A DNA stretch of 64,000 bases, from contig NZ_MBTF01000034.1 in NCBI RefSeq assembly GCF_002013915.1, positions 434,001-498,000 on the forward strand. Reading direction: 5' to 3'. Below are positions 1 to 8,489 of the stretch, in pieces. Positions within the stretch are counted from its first letter, which is position 1. Each line of letters begins with the position of its first letter. Made by a program: the position numbers and the translations under genes. Origin of the DNA: Mucilaginibacter pedocola (GTDB lineage: Bacteria > Bacteroidota > Bacteroidia > Sphingobacteriales > Sphingobacteriaceae). The notes under the pieces are model-generated. The model searched no databases. It was given only the letters and a program-made list of their open reading frames with translations, and had not been told where the DNA came from.

Positions 1-1
1 T

Positions 2-463
2 ATAAACAAAGCCTTTAATAAGCAAGCCACTGCCACTGCAGAAGTCGCAGGTAAAAAGGTATTGGAGGCCGATTTTGCAGAAGCGCATCCGCTTAGCATT
101 CTGGTTGCCGAGGATAACATGATCAACCAAAAACTGATAGACCGCGTATTGGGTAAACTGGGTTACAAACCCGAGATGGTAGAGAACGGTTTAGAGGTGC
201 TGGAAAAATTGAAGGAAAAGGAATACGATATTATACTGATGGACATACAGATGCCGCAAATGGACGGACTGGAAGCCACCAAACACATACGCGAAAACAA
301 CGGCTACCAACCCTACATTGCAGCCATGACGGCCAACGCCATGCCCGAAGACCGCGAGATATGCATACAAGGCGGCATGGACGATTATCTATCAAAACCA
401 ATGAAGCTTGAGGATCTGGTTGGGGTATTGAAAAGGGTAACGGAAGCGAAGGACCTGGCGTAG
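2..463 (+). CDS. Response regulator receiver domain, C-terminal end of a hybrid sensor kinase (5' partial)
   Basis: The reading frame is open from the window edge, so this is the 3' end of a longer gene, most likely a hybrid histidine kinase ending in a receiver domain. The receiver is complete: an acidic pocket in the segment VAEDN, the phospho-acceptor Asp in MDIQMPQMDG (codon at 242), the conserved Thr in AAMTANA and the Lys in YLSKPMK. It would accept a phosphoryl group from a kinase core encoded upstream. The stretch before the receiver is Ala-rich and linker-like, which argues against a stand-alone regulator. The kinase itself is outside the window, so the attachment is inferred. Confidence 0.85.
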   Translation: MNKAFNKQATATAEVAGKKVLEADFAEAHPLSILVAEDNMINQKLIDRVLGKLGYKPEMVENGLEVLEKLKEKEYDIILMDIQMPQMDGLEATKHIRENNGYQPYIAAMTANAMPEDREICIQGGMDDYLSKPMKLEDLVGVLKRVTEAKDLA

Positions 464-510
464 TTACTACGAGTCGGTGGTGGTAAAAACATAATACACA
501 ATGCCCTGCC

Positions 511-656
511 GCCCCGTCAGGGGCGAAAGCTTTGTAGAAAAAAACGTACAACCAATCTGTCGAGTGCCGTAGGTACTCAACGAAATGGAGTTCAACACCT
601 AACGGCGTTGATTTGCTTTTACTATATTTTCTACAAAGCTTTAACCTCTACGGGGT
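511..656. repeat. Long imperfect inverted repeat, MITE/REP-like intergenic element
   Basis: The gap between the receiver gene and the DUF3095 gene holds an exact 16-bp inverted repeat (arms 526-541 and 627-642, AAAGCTTTGTAGAAAA). Outside it both arms continue imperfectly into CCCCGT-type ends, giving an element of about 146 bp. Two smaller hairpins sit inside or at the edge: GCCCC-GTCA-GGGGC at 511-524 and GAGT...ACTC around 562-579. There is no ORF. The structure fits a non-autonomous repeat element; whether other copies exist in the genome cannot be seen here. Confidence 0.6.
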
Positions 657-714
657 TGTTACAATTGGCTCAATTGCTTTGCCCTACCGGGACATTTAAT
701 GGTATTTAAAATAC

Positions 715-1863
715 CTATTTCTTCACTTTACCTTTTAACATACGTGCGGCTTGTGTATAACCACCTTCGGAGCCATCAACGAAATGAATGTGCCCGTCCT
801 TTAGGTCGCGAACGTAACAGGACATAATTGAGGCGCGGCTTACATGCAACCCGTAAATGAGTTTACCATCGGCTTCTAATTCGTCTAAAACTTTTGTAAG
901 GCTATTGCGCTGTTTCGTGGTGCCCGATATTACGGTATTTATCTTGCCATCTATCACCAGTGTATCAGCCATTTCTACCAGGCTTTTCAGGTATTTTTTA
1001 CCATTGCGAGTATGGAAGTAAAGGTACCCGAACAGCCCCGTTGCCCAGGTTTTAAGTAGTTGAAGCCATTTTACACGGCCAATACGGGCAATCATTTCGG
1101 TACTTATTTTAGAGAAGGTACTGTTGAACCTGAGCTTCGCGACAGATATAGGCTGGCGCTTTTGCGGCGGGCCGTAAATATTATCCATCGCATCTATCAC
1201 CTCCTTAAACACTTCCGATTGGCGATGGCCGGGTAGCGCTACAACCAACAGGCTCACCACCTCCTCCTTATTCTCGGGCGGGGCTATGCGGTCCCAGCGG
1301 CATTGCATACCGCTCAGGTCAGGCTCAGTAGTTGCGCCGGTGGCGGCCAGCATGTAATCTTCACCCTTGATGATGCGTTCGGCATGGTTAAGCCCGTTGC
1401 CTAACACCACCGGGATAAAGAATGTTTCGCTGCTGCTAAAGCGGGCTATATGCAAATGATGCCCGGCTTCATAAATATCCTTTACCGGTATGGTACCGGT
1501 GCGCAGTTCTAACCCGAAGTTTTCTTGTGTTTGCATTTTGTAAGCCGCCAGCGCCTGCATGGCCTGTTCGATAATTTCGGGTGGCAAAATAAATGTAGCA
1601 CCATCCCCACCGAAAAAGAACGGCACAGTTACGCCCATACCAAAAGCAATATTCAGCACGGTTACAATACTGCCGGTGGCAATCAGGTTAACGTTCTCGT
1701 GCGAGCCATTCAGTACCGATTTAGTGGAGTTCTTGATATCGGTAACCACCACATGCCAGTTGGCCGGCACATCAGCAAAAAGCGCATCGCTCACCAGCAG
1801 CTCACCTAAAGGCATGCGGTTAATAGGCAATTGCGCATAAAACTGGCTGTTATCGGCAGGCAT
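715..1863 (-). CDS. DUF3095 family protein (nucleotidyl-cyclase-like fold)
   Basis: A 382-aa protein matching the DUF3095 family in pattern. The N-terminal half resembles a class III nucleotidyl cyclase: a first metal-Asp segment VVVTDIKNST near residue 42 and a second, FFGGDGATF, near residue 85, the spacing expected of the two metal-binding aspartates. The C-terminal half has a predicted wing-like region ending near a basic tail. No partner kinase or sensor domain is fused. Cyclase activity is not established for the family, so only the fold resemblance is claimed. The gene is single, reading toward the receiver gene, with a 22-bp tandem repeat 68-133 bp upstream of its start that may be an operator. 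Confidence 0.8.
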   Translation of the reverse strand: MPADNSQFYAQLPINRMPLGELLVSDALFADVPANWHVVVTDIKNSTKSVLNGSHENVNLIATGSIVTVLNIAFGMGVTVPFFFGGDGATFILPPEIIEQAMQALAAYKMQTQENFGLELRTGTIPVKDIYEAGHHLHIARFSSSETFFIPVVLGNGLNHAERIIKGEDYMLAATGATTEPDLSGMQCRWDRIAPPENKEEVVSLLVVALPGHRQSEVFKEVIDAMDNIYGPPQKRQPISVAKLRFNSTFSKISTEMIARIGRVKWLQLLKTWATGLFGYLYFHTRNGKKYLKSLVEMADTLVIDGKINTVISGTTKQRNSLTKVLDELEADGKLIYGLHVSRASIMSCYVRDLKDGHIHFVDGSEGGYTQAARMLKGKVKK

Positions 1864-1930
1864 GGGTTGATGTTTATTTATAAAGATATACGAGTTAATA
1901 TTAGCATTGGGATGTATCGGCTTGAAGCGC

Positions 1931-1996
1931 CATTTTGAATTTACACGGCTTTCATTTTGAAATTACATGGGTTTTATTTTGAAATTACATGAATTC
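1931..1996. repeat. Three tandem 22-bp direct repeats upstream of the DUF3095 gene
   Basis: Three copies of an 18-bp core of the type CATTTTGAAATTACATGG start at 1931, 1953 and 1975, exactly 22 bp apart; the first differs by a few bases. They lie between the starts of the DUF3095 gene (leftward) and the end of the channel gene. A 22-bp period puts the sites on the same face of the helix, and LytTR-type regulators are known to bind direct repeats with this spacing, so an operator role is possible. The period is not a multiple of three, which argues against coding. Confidence 0.6.
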
Positions 1997-2022
1997 AATA
2001 GGCAAACAAATGACAATCAATA

Positions 2023-3015
2023 CTATTTAATAGTTGCCAATACCGGCATATGGTTAGCGCCGTATATCAGCCAGGCATTTACGGCGAGATATGCGAAAAG
2101 CAGCACTTGCGCACATAAAAAATCGAAGCGTTTGGCTTGGTCTATCTTTTCCAGTTTCACCAACCTGAGTGAATAGGCGGTGCATATAATTACCGTTAGG
2201 ATGAATAACAACGTAGTGCCATGCAAACTATCCACTAATGTGAAGGTCGTCGATTCGGGCAAGGCCGAATCGACAATATACTTGTTACCAATAACTGCGA
2301 ACAGCGCCCCCACGCTAAGCCCAAAGCGCGAATCGATACTATCCGTATGGATGTAAAAACACATGTAGGCTATCAGGAAGGCCACGTACATACCAAGGAA
2401 CATCTTCCAAAAGAGGCCCATGGCATCGCGGTCTATCTGTAGCCGCATTTTAAAATTGCTGTATTCGGTGTGGGGTTTGGGCAGGCTTTCGTCACCGAAG
2501 GCCGTTTCGTATTTTTTGATGCCGGTGGTAATATCGAGGCTGTCTACTGTCCAGCCGCGCAGGGTGAAACGTTTATCAAAGTGCTCGCCCAGCGTATCCG
2601 CCTTAAACACCAGCGATTTTGAGTCGAACTGCGAGTTCTCGATAGAAAAGCGCAATTTCTGTTTATCAAACGGGAAGTTATTAATGGCCCAGGTATCCTT
2701 CATTACACACTGCAGTTTCATCAGCAGGTAAATGCGCCCGCCTGTGCTATCAACTGTAGAGTAGGATGTAGTGAACGATTTCGCCTGCGGAATTTCGAGG
2801 TTCTTCACAAAATCGAACTTTTTGTTTTTGTATTTGAGCCACAGCCACAGGTTGATGTTGTACTCTTTATCCTTAAAGTTGATATCGTGTATACTAGTTA
2901 CATAAATGCCGGCCGTCACGGTATCGGGAGCAGCCTTTTGCGCTTTTGCTGAAAAAACAGGGAATAAAAATGCAATAAGTGCGATGGCTAAAACTATGCG
3001 TTGGATGTTTTTCAT
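2023..3015 (-). CDS. Pentameric ligand-gated ion channel homologue (Cys-loop-like family)
   Basis: A 330-aa protein with a signal peptide (first ~25 residues, cut after AKA), an extracellular beta-rich domain of about 170 residues, and four hydrophobic segments in the last 130 residues. This is the plan of bacterial pentameric ligand-gated channels. Family-like features include the strand GIYVTSIHDINFKDKEY, the WLWLKYKN segment and FPFDKQKLRFSIE, where the FPFD element is the counterpart of the Cys-loop tip. TM1 begins near KMFLGMYVAFL; TM2 and TM3 follow SRFGLSVGALF and HGTTLLFIL. No disulfide Cys pair is present, as is usual in prokaryotic members. The ligand and the ion preference are unknown. 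Confidence 0.8.
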   Translation of the reverse strand: MKNIQRIVLAIALIAFLFPVFSAKAQKAAPDTVTAGIYVTSIHDINFKDKEYNINLWLWLKYKNKKFDFVKNLEIPQAKSFTTSYSTVDSTGGRIYLLMKLQCVMKDTWAINNFPFDKQKLRFSIENSQFDSKSLVFKADTLGEHFDKRFTLRGWTVDSLDITTGIKKYETAFGDESLPKPHTEYSNFKMRLQIDRDAMGLFWKMFLGMYVAFLIAYMCFYIHTDSIDSRFGLSVGALFAVIGNKYIVDSALPESTTFTLVDSLHGTTLLFILTVIICTAYSLRLVKLEKIDQAKRFDFLCAQVLLFAYLAVNAWLIYGANHMPVLATIK

Positions 3016-3128
3016 GAAAGGGGCTTAAACAGCTAAAATTAGCTTTTTTTTATTTCAAAGCGCATAACCATCTATAACAACCTTAATTCAAATTAACCAA
3101 CTATTGATACGTTATGACGAATTAAAAA

Positions 3129-3160
3129 TTTGCCTTGCCCAAAGGCATTTATTTATCTTG
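3129..3160 (+). promoter_or_regulatory. Bacteroidetes-type promoter of the GH43 gene
   Basis: TTTG at 3129-3132 is followed after 21 bp by TATCTTG at 3154-3160, close to the Bacteroidota -33/-7 consensus (TTTG, TAnnTTTG). Transcription would begin a few bases after 3160, so an ATG-like start at 3135 would lie inside the promoter; this supports translation from 3186. Confidence 0.55.
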
Positions 3161-3185
3161 GCTAACCTTCGTGACCTATTTTTTT

Positions 3186-4694
3186 ATGAGATTTTTTAAA
3201 CCATTTTTCCTAAGCTTTGCTTTAGGCCTTTTACTCCCTTTTTCCGTTTTCGCACAGCGAAATGATGGTGCTGTTATACCCGGCGATTTTGCCGACCCAT
3301 CCATCATCCGCGTAAAAAATACCTATTACGCTGTGGGTACCTCGTCGGAATGGGCGCCGCATTTCCCCATTTATAAATCTACCAATTTAAAAAACTGGCA
3401 GCAGGTGGGCTACGCTTTCGATAAAACGCCCGCGTGGACATCCGGGTCATTCTGGGCGCCCGAGTATTATAAGATCGGCAATACCTATTACCTGTACTAT
3501 ACCGCCCGCCGCAAATCCGACAATACCTCCTACATCGGCGTGGCCACTTCCCGCTATCCCGACAAAGGCTTTGTAAACCATGGCGTGCTCATCCCATTCG
3601 GTAAAGAAGCTATAGATGCTTTCATTTTTAATGATAACGGGCAGCTGTACATCACCTTTAAAGCTTATGGTTTAGACAACCGCCCTATCGAGATATTGGG
3701 CTATAAGCTTTCTGCCAACGGCTTGAAATTGGAAGGCGAACCTTTCTCACTATTAAAAGATGAGCCGCGTATAGGCATGGAAGGGCAAAGCATCCTGAAA
3801 AAAGATGGCTACTACTACTTGTTCTATTCCGCCGGCAATTGCTGCGGAACCGGTTGCAGCTACAACATCAGGGTAGCACGCGCCAAAAACTTTGCAGGCC
3901 CGTATGAGGTGTATGCTAATAACCCTATCCTTTCCGAAAACGAAAAGTGGAAATGTATGGGGCATGGCACTTTTGTAACCGGTACAGACGGTGCCGAGTA
4001 CTACCTGCACCACGCCTACAACCGCGAAAGCACCGTATACACCGGCAGGCAGGGACTGATGTCGCAACTTACCTGGCCACAAAACCATGGCTGGCCCGTG
4101 TTTACCACGCAAAAACTTGCAGGTGGCATTGTGCCAAACATAACAGACAACTTCAATACTGCAAGCATAGCCAAATATTGGGCATGGGACTTCCGTAATT
4201 CTACCCCTAAAATAAAACAGCAGGCCGGCACATTGCATCTATCGGGCAGTACAAAAGCGGGTAACCAAACAGGCATTGTATTGGCAGCACGCTCGTTTTC
4301 GGGCAGTTTTGATATGGCCGTAACCGTAGCCAATAACAACACGGCCTTAAAAGGCCTTGCCTACTACGGCGATGCCAATGCGGCGTTGGGGATAGGTACC
4401 CAAAACAACAAGGTGATAGTATGGCAGGTGGCCGACAATAAGTTTGCTAATCTTGCAGAGGCATCAATAAAAAATACATCGCCCGTAGAGGTAAAGTTTG
4501 AGGTAGCAGAGGGTAAAGATATCCGTTTCTTCTATCGCCAGGGCAAAACTGCCTGGACAGAGTTAAAAACCGCCGAGCCTGCAAAACTTTCATCGCTACC
4601 ACAATGGGACCGCAGCCCGCGTGGGGGGCTGCACTTTAAAGGTGCCGCAAATCAGGAAGCGGCATTTAAAGCATTCAGCGTAGTAAACAAATAA
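3186..4694 (+). CDS. Secreted glycoside hydrolase family 43 protein
   Basis: A 502-aa protein from the ATG at 3186, chosen because it begins a clean signal peptide (MRFFKPFF... ending VFAQ) and lies downstream of the predicted promoter. The five-bladed GH43 domain covers about residues 30-310. The three catalytic carboxylates can be placed: general base Asp37 in GDFADPS, pKa-modulating Asp144 in AIDAF, and general acid Glu199 in GMEGQS. The remaining ~180 residues form a beta-sandwich-like module, probably carbohydrate binding. GH43 enzymes remove arabinose or xylose from plant polysaccharides; the exact substrate is not readable. No SusC/SusD pair lies beside it, so it is not in an obvious polysaccharide utilisation locus. 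Confidence 0.88.
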   Translation: MRFFKPFFLSFALGLLLPFSVFAQRNDGAVIPGDFADPSIIRVKNTYYAVGTSSEWAPHFPIYKSTNLKNWQQVGYAFDKTPAWTSGSFWAPEYYKIGNTYYLYYTARRKSDNTSYIGVATSRYPDKGFVNHGVLIPFGKEAIDAFIFNDNGQLYITFKAYGLDNRPIEILGYKLSANGLKLEGEPFSLLKDEPRIGMEGQSILKKDGYYYLFYSAGNCCGTGCSYNIRVARAKNFAGPYEVYANNPILSENEKWKCMGHGTFVTGTDGAEYYLHHAYNRESTVYTGRQGLMSQLTWPQNHGWPVFTTQKLAGGIVPNITDNFNTASIAKYWAWDFRNSTPKIKQQAGTLHLSGSTKAGNQTGIVLAARSFSGSFDMAVTVANNNTALKGLAYYGDANAALGIGTQNNKVIVWQVADNKFANLAEASIKNTSPVEVKFEVAEGKDIRFFYRQGKTAWTELKTAEPAKLSSLPQWDRSPRGGLHFKGAANQEAAFKAFSVVNK

Positions 4695-4718
4695 AGACTT
4701 TCCCTAACCCTAATCAGT

Positions 4719-4761
4719 AAGGCGATCTCGAAGAGGCATAACCTCATCAGATCGCCTTTTT
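4719..4761. terminator. Bidirectional terminator between convergent genes
   Basis: Arms AAGGCGATCT (4719-4728) and AGATCGCCTT (4749-4758) pair perfectly, with a second inner stem (GAGG/CCTC), and are followed by a T-run on the + strand. The hairpin sits exactly between the ends of the GH43 gene and the VOC gene. Confidence 0.85.
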
Positions 4762-4764
4762 TAT

Positions 4765-5685
4765 TTACCGCTTATTCGCCATCGAAAGCTTTTTGGATGG
4801 TAGCAACATCCACTTCCCCATCCCCATAAAACTAGACGTAATGCGCTCTATCTGTTCGGGCGTGCCGTTTTTCAATCCATTCAGCATTACCACCGATGAC
4901 ACTTGCCACGATACACCGAACTTATCCTTCAGCCAGCCACATTGCCCGGGCTTGCCACCATCTGCCGGAAGGGCATCCCACAGATAGTCTACCTCTTCCT
5001 GCGTTTCGCATGGGATCAGCAGCGATACCGCATCGTTAAATTTAAAGCCATGCGGGTGCGCGCTATCCATAGCGGCTATCCAGGTTTTATCTGCATAAAA
5101 GTCGGCAAACATCAGCGAGCCTGCTTTATCCGGACCCATATCTTCCGGGCGGGGTGCGGTGGTGCCGCGTTTGCCATCTTTAAATATCGAGGTATAAAAA
5201 TCAATGGCTTCCTCTGCCCTGCCGGCAGCATCTTCGGTAAACATCATCGATGGGATGATCACCGGGCGCTCTTCGCCTTCGGGGTTGGTGAGTATTAGTT
5301 GCCAGGATACGCCGTATTTATCGGCTACCCAACCATAGCGTTTGCTGAAAGGGTAGCTACCCAGCGGCATCATCACTTTGCCACCGTCGGACAACTTCTC
5401 CCAAACCTCATCTATTCGGGTAACTGCATCAGCATCCTGCGAGGGATCGAAATTGATCATGAAAGATATCGCGGGCTCTATCTTCAGCCCCGGGTTGTTG
5501 CTGCTGATACCCAAAAAAGACTGCCCGGCAAAAGTAAACTCTACAATATCACATTGGCCACCGCCCGGCATAGGGAAGTGGTTTACATAATCAACAGCCG
5601 AATTGGGCATTAGCGATGCATAAAATTCGGCAGCTTCTTTTGACTGGCCTTGATCGAACCAGATATGTGGTTTAATGGCTAACAT
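4765..5685 (-). CDS. VOC/PhnB-like protein with two tandem glyoxalase-fold domains
   Basis: A 306-aa protein made of two repeats of the 3-demethylubiquinone-9 3-methyltransferase-like (PhnB) VOC fold. The first begins at KPHIWFDQGQSKEAAEFYASL, and the second near residue 145 at PSMMFTEDAAGRAEEAIDFY. Both carry the typical features of the group, such as GSYPFSKRYGWVADKYGVSWQ and its second copy CGWLKDKFGVSWQ. Members are usually single-domain proteins of about 140-160 aa, so this is a natural tandem. The family name is historical and methyltransferase activity is not expected. Substrate and role are unknown. Confidence 0.85.
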   Translation of the reverse strand: MLAIKPHIWFDQGQSKEAAEFYASLMPNSAVDYVNHFPMPGGGQCDIVEFTFAGQSFLGISSNNPGLKIEPAISFMINFDPSQDADAVTRIDEVWEKLSDGGKVMMPLGSYPFSKRYGWVADKYGVSWQLILTNPEGEERPVIIPSMMFTEDAAGRAEEAIDFYTSIFKDGKRGTTAPRPEDMGPDKAGSLMFADFYADKTWIAAMDSAHPHGFKFNDAVSLLIPCETQEEVDYLWDALPADGGKPGQCGWLKDKFGVSWQVSSVVMLNGLKNGTPEQIERITSSFMGMGKWMLLPSKKLSMANKR

Positions 5686-5800
5686 GGTTTTTAAATTGGT
5701 GTTTAATAATAAGTGTTTTTAAAGAGTGATGTTTTAACGAAACAAAACTAACACAAACGCACACCATGCGTAAGGTGCCGAAAAGACATTTAAAGGGCTA

Positions 5801-5833
5801 TTTGCGACAAACACTGCCCCAATGTTAAGTTTG
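5801..5833 (+). promoter_or_regulatory. Bacteroidetes-type promoter of the S1/P1 nuclease gene
   Basis: TTTG at 5801-5804 and TAAGTTTG at 5826-5833 are separated by 21 bp and match the Bacteroidota consensus fully. Any start codon at 5833 would overlap the -7 element, so the ATG at 5878 is preferred. Confidence 0.7.
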
Positions 5834-5877
5834 TGCTTCGGTTCGCCATTAAACAAATGCATGCCTACATTTGCTGC

Positions 5878-6990
5878 ATGAAAAAACGTGTTCTATCGGT
5901 ATTGGCCGTTGCGCTGGCATTAGTATTGGTTTCGTGGGGATTTGTTGGGCACCAGGCAGTAGGCATCATAGCCGAAAAACACCTTACACCCGAGGCAAGC
6001 AAAGGTGTAAAATTACTGCTCGGCAGCGATTCGTTAAAGGATGTAGCCAACTGGGCCGATGATATTATTGACGAGAAAACCTTCCCGCAGCATTTTATCA
6101 ACGTGCCGCTTGGTCTCTCGCGCGGGCAGTTCGATGATGAAATTACCAACCAGCCGCAGGATAACGTTTACAAAGCCATACAGGCCAAACAGGTCATTAT
6201 TAAGAATCCCGGAAGCAGCTTTGAGGAAAAACAACAGGCACTCAAGTTCCTGGTACACTTTGTAGGCGATCTGCACCAGCCCTTCCATGTATCGCGCAAG
6301 GAAGACCAGGGCGGCAATACCATTATGCTGAAATTTGACGGGCGCGATGTAAACCTGCATTCGCTTTGGGATAGCCGCCTGATAAGCAAACAGGGCCTTA
6401 GCTCGGCACAAATGTCCGAAAAACTGGATACCGCGAGCGCCACCCAAATAAAACAATGGCAGGCCGATGACCTAAAAACCTGGCTTTGGGAAAGCTACCA
6501 ACTAAGCACCCGCCTCTACGATGAGTGCAAACCCGGCACCGAACTGGGCGAAGAATTTTACCAATCGCACATTGGTATTGTAAACGAGCGTGTTGAAAAA
6601 GCAGGCATACGCCTTGCAGGGTTGTTGAACGTTTTGTTTACACCTAAACTTGTGAAAGCTCTGGAGAAAAAAGCATCTGCACAACCGGCAGCAGCGCCTG
6701 TAACTTACACACCGATAGAAATAGCTGATGCTGCCAAACACATTGGCGAAACCGTAAGCATAACCACAGAAGTAGCCGGCATTAAAGAACTTGACGGCAT
6801 AACTTTGATAGACCTTGGCGCTGCGCAACCAAATACACCATTAACCATGGTTTTCCGCGGCGATGCAAGGGCATTTGCTGGCCCAATAAAAACCATTGGC
6901 ACCAAACTCACCATCCACGGCAAAGTGGCCGACCGCCGGGGCAAACCGCAGATAGAAATTACCAAACCGGCGCAGCTGATAAAGCTGTAA
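5878..6990 (+). CDS. S1/P1-type zinc nuclease with C-terminal OB-like domain
   Basis: A 370-aa secreted nuclease starting at the ATG at 5878. The signal peptide ends at the mature-like N-terminal SWGFVGH, where P1 nucleases use the N-terminal Trp and the following His as zinc ligands. Other ligands are visible in NWADDI, QHFINVP, LVHFVGDLHQPFHV and NLHSLWD, so the three-zinc site appears complete. After the nuclease domain (to about residue 260) a linker leads to a ~90-residue domain with the pattern GETVSITTEV...TIHGKVADRRGKPQIEI, which looks like an OB-fold nucleic-acid-binding module. The family degrades single-stranded DNA and RNA outside the cytoplasm. A paralogue with the same architecture lies at 39612-40706. 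Confidence 0.88.
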   Translation: MKKRVLSVLAVALALVLVSWGFVGHQAVGIIAEKHLTPEASKGVKLLLGSDSLKDVANWADDIIDEKTFPQHFINVPLGLSRGQFDDEITNQPQDNVYKAIQAKQVIIKNPGSSFEEKQQALKFLVHFVGDLHQPFHVSRKEDQGGNTIMLKFDGRDVNLHSLWDSRLISKQGLSSAQMSEKLDTASATQIKQWQADDLKTWLWESYQLSTRLYDECKPGTELGEEFYQSHIGIVNERVEKAGIRLAGLLNVLFTPKLVKALEKKASAQPAAAPVTYTPIEIADAAKHIGETVSITTEVAGIKELDGITLIDLGAAQPNTPLTMVFRGDARAFAGPIKTIGTKLTIHGKVADRRGKPQIEITKPAQLIKL

Positions 6991-7019
6991 AAAAGCGGCT
7001 GCAAAAATTTTTATTATAA

Positions 7020-7050
7020 TTTTAAATTAACCCGTAATATAATATATTTG
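7020..7050 (+). promoter_or_regulatory. Promoter of the tRNA-Ala gene
   Basis: TATATTTG at 7043-7050 is a full match to the -7 element and ends 10 bp before the tRNA. A one-mismatch -33 element (TTTT, 7020-7023) lies 19 bp upstream. Confidence 0.55.
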
Positions 7051-7060
7051 CAGCCCCAAC

Positions 7061-7134
<74 letters not shown>

Positions 7135-7146
7135 CACTTGATAATC

Positions 7147-7180
7147 AGGGCTTTACGAGTTTTCGTAAAGCCCTTTCTCT
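7147..7180 (+). terminator. Terminator following tRNA-Ala
   Basis: A perfect 12-bp stem (AGGGCTTTACGA, 7147-7158, with TCGTAAAGCCCT, 7163-7174) around a GTTT loop is followed by a T-rich tract. Confidence 0.85.
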
Positions 7181-7182
7181 TT

Positions 7183-7203
7183 CAAGTAAAACCCAAGTAA
7201 AAC
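7183..7203. repeat. Direct repeats next to the tRNA, possible recombinase arm sites
   Basis: Two copies of CAAGTAAAAC start at 7183 and 7194, 11 bp apart, 49 bp after the tRNA end. Short direct repeats beside a tRNA 3' end are typical of tyrosine-recombinase arm sites. No integrase gene is visible nearby, so the role is inferred from position only. Confidence 0.35.
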
Positions 7204-7303
7204 ATAAATTGGTTTAAAAAGGTTTAAAATGAAACATTAATCTGGTATTCTCGATTGATGATCATTTGAAATCCCCCGCCATTTTTACCACCATTTACAT
7301 TAT

Positions 7304-8161
7304 ATGATACGAATTTTTATTGATGACACCGGAAGTCCAGGTACAGTTAGTGAAAGTATTTATGACAGTAAAGATGCGAAGACATGGGTCGCACTTGTTC
7401 TAAATGATAGTGATTATAATGATGCCTGTTGCGAAATGACAGAACTTTTGAAAGACCTTACCCAAACAGGCCCGAAAGAATTTCACTTTTCAGATATCTT
7501 ACAAGGACAGGGCGATTTTAAGTCTATGGAACTGGGTGAAAGATTGGCGATAATACATTATTTCGCCGATTATTTTAGAAATAAAAACTTCCCGGTTTTT
7601 GTACAAACTTTCACATCTAAAGATTATGAACGCAACCGGATAATCGCGGAGGGTAAGAATTTTAGAAAAGATAATTTCAAAGTAAGCGACAACGGAGATC
7701 TCGCACTTATTTGCCTTCTTGTTCAAATAAAAACTTATTTAGCTGAACACCGCCTTGATAATGAGGGACTGGAAATAATAATTGACTCCGGCAGGCAAAA
7801 AGGAGGGACAGTTCAAAAATGTACACTATTTGGCAGCAGGCTGAAAAATGAATTAATCAAATACGAAAAGTCACATGATGAGCCGATGCTACAATTGGCT
7901 GATTTTGCTGCATTTATGATGAACAAGCAACGACTGTTCCTTTCAAAATCCAATAATACTGATCTTGAAAAGACAATCAGGGAATACTTTACCTATGCGC
8001 AATTCAATGCCCCCAACATGGTTAAGATCCCGTTAAAAAGCGATGCGGACACAGTGGCGATATACGATACGTTATTTAGAAATAAATATAAACAGTCGGA
8101 AAACTTGCCGCGTTTAAGCGTGGAGGATTTTGTGGAAAGCTTTTACAATGCGCGGAATTAA
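7304..8161 (+). CDS. DUF3800 protein (RNase H-like fold)
   Basis: A 285-aa protein with the DUF3800 signature: an N-terminal IFIDDTGSPG strand with acidic residues, a central IIIDSGRQKGG segment, and a C-terminal QLADFAAFMMNK helix containing the last conserved Asp. These acidic residues fit an RNase H-like metal site, and the family is often found on mobile elements and beside defence genes. Nuclease activity is suggested by the fold, not shown. It is the first gene of the island after the tRNA, and its last codons overlap by 4 nt with the convergent small gene at 8158. The AT-rich composition matches the neighbouring accessory genes rather than the 1-7 kb flank. Confidence 0.75.
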   Translation: MIRIFIDDTGSPGTVSESIYDSKDAKTWVALVLNDSDYNDACCEMTELLKDLTQTGPKEFHFSDILQGQGDFKSMELGERLAIIHYFADYFRNKNFPVFVQTFTSKDYERNRIIAEGKNFRKDNFKVSDNGDLALICLLVQIKTYLAEHRLDNEGLEIIIDSGRQKGGTVQKCTLFGSRLKNELIKYEKSHDEPMLQLADFAAFMMNKQRLFLSKSNNTDLEKTIREYFTYAQFNAPNMVKIPLKSDADTVAIYDTLFRNKYKQSENLPRLSVEDFVESFYNARN

Positions 8162-8421
8162 TTATTCCAGCTTTTAATATATTCTTCCAGATTATCTGCA
8201 ATGACATTCAAATCGGATTTCCGGACAGTAATGTGCGGCGCGGCAGACGGGTTTCGGATGCTTCGCTGCAAATCCCTTAATTTTACAATCCGGATTTCAT
8301 CACCTTCTTTAAAAGGCGCAGGGTCTTCAGTGATAATGTAAACATCAGTCGAATTTTCGTTCGTATTTAAATTCGATATTTGGCAAATCTGGCCAGCCAT
8401 GGTGGGTGTCTCCATACTCAA
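8158..8421 (-). CDS. Hypothetical small protein, 87 aa
   Basis: No family is recognised. The protein is small and mixed in charge, with a beta-rich first half (TDVYIITEDPAPFKEGDEIRIVKLRDL, quoted in parts: VYIITED, GDEIRIVKL) and a C-terminal helix ending EEYIKSWNN. The start could be the first Met or Met8. It is convergent with the DUF3800 gene (4-nt overlap) and divergent from the 563-aa gene, with 68 bp between the two starts. That arrangement suggests it could be a regulator or antitoxin-like partner, but this is inference from layout. Confidence 0.5.
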   Translation of the reverse strand: MSMETPTMAGQICQISNLNTNENSTDVYIITEDPAPFKEGDEIRIVKLRDLQRSIRNPSAAPHITVRKSDLNVIADNLEEYIKSWNN

Positions 8422-8489
8422 AAATACTTGTAATTTTAAAGATTACTTGCAGACTATAAGTTACATCTGCGATTACAAAGACATATAAA

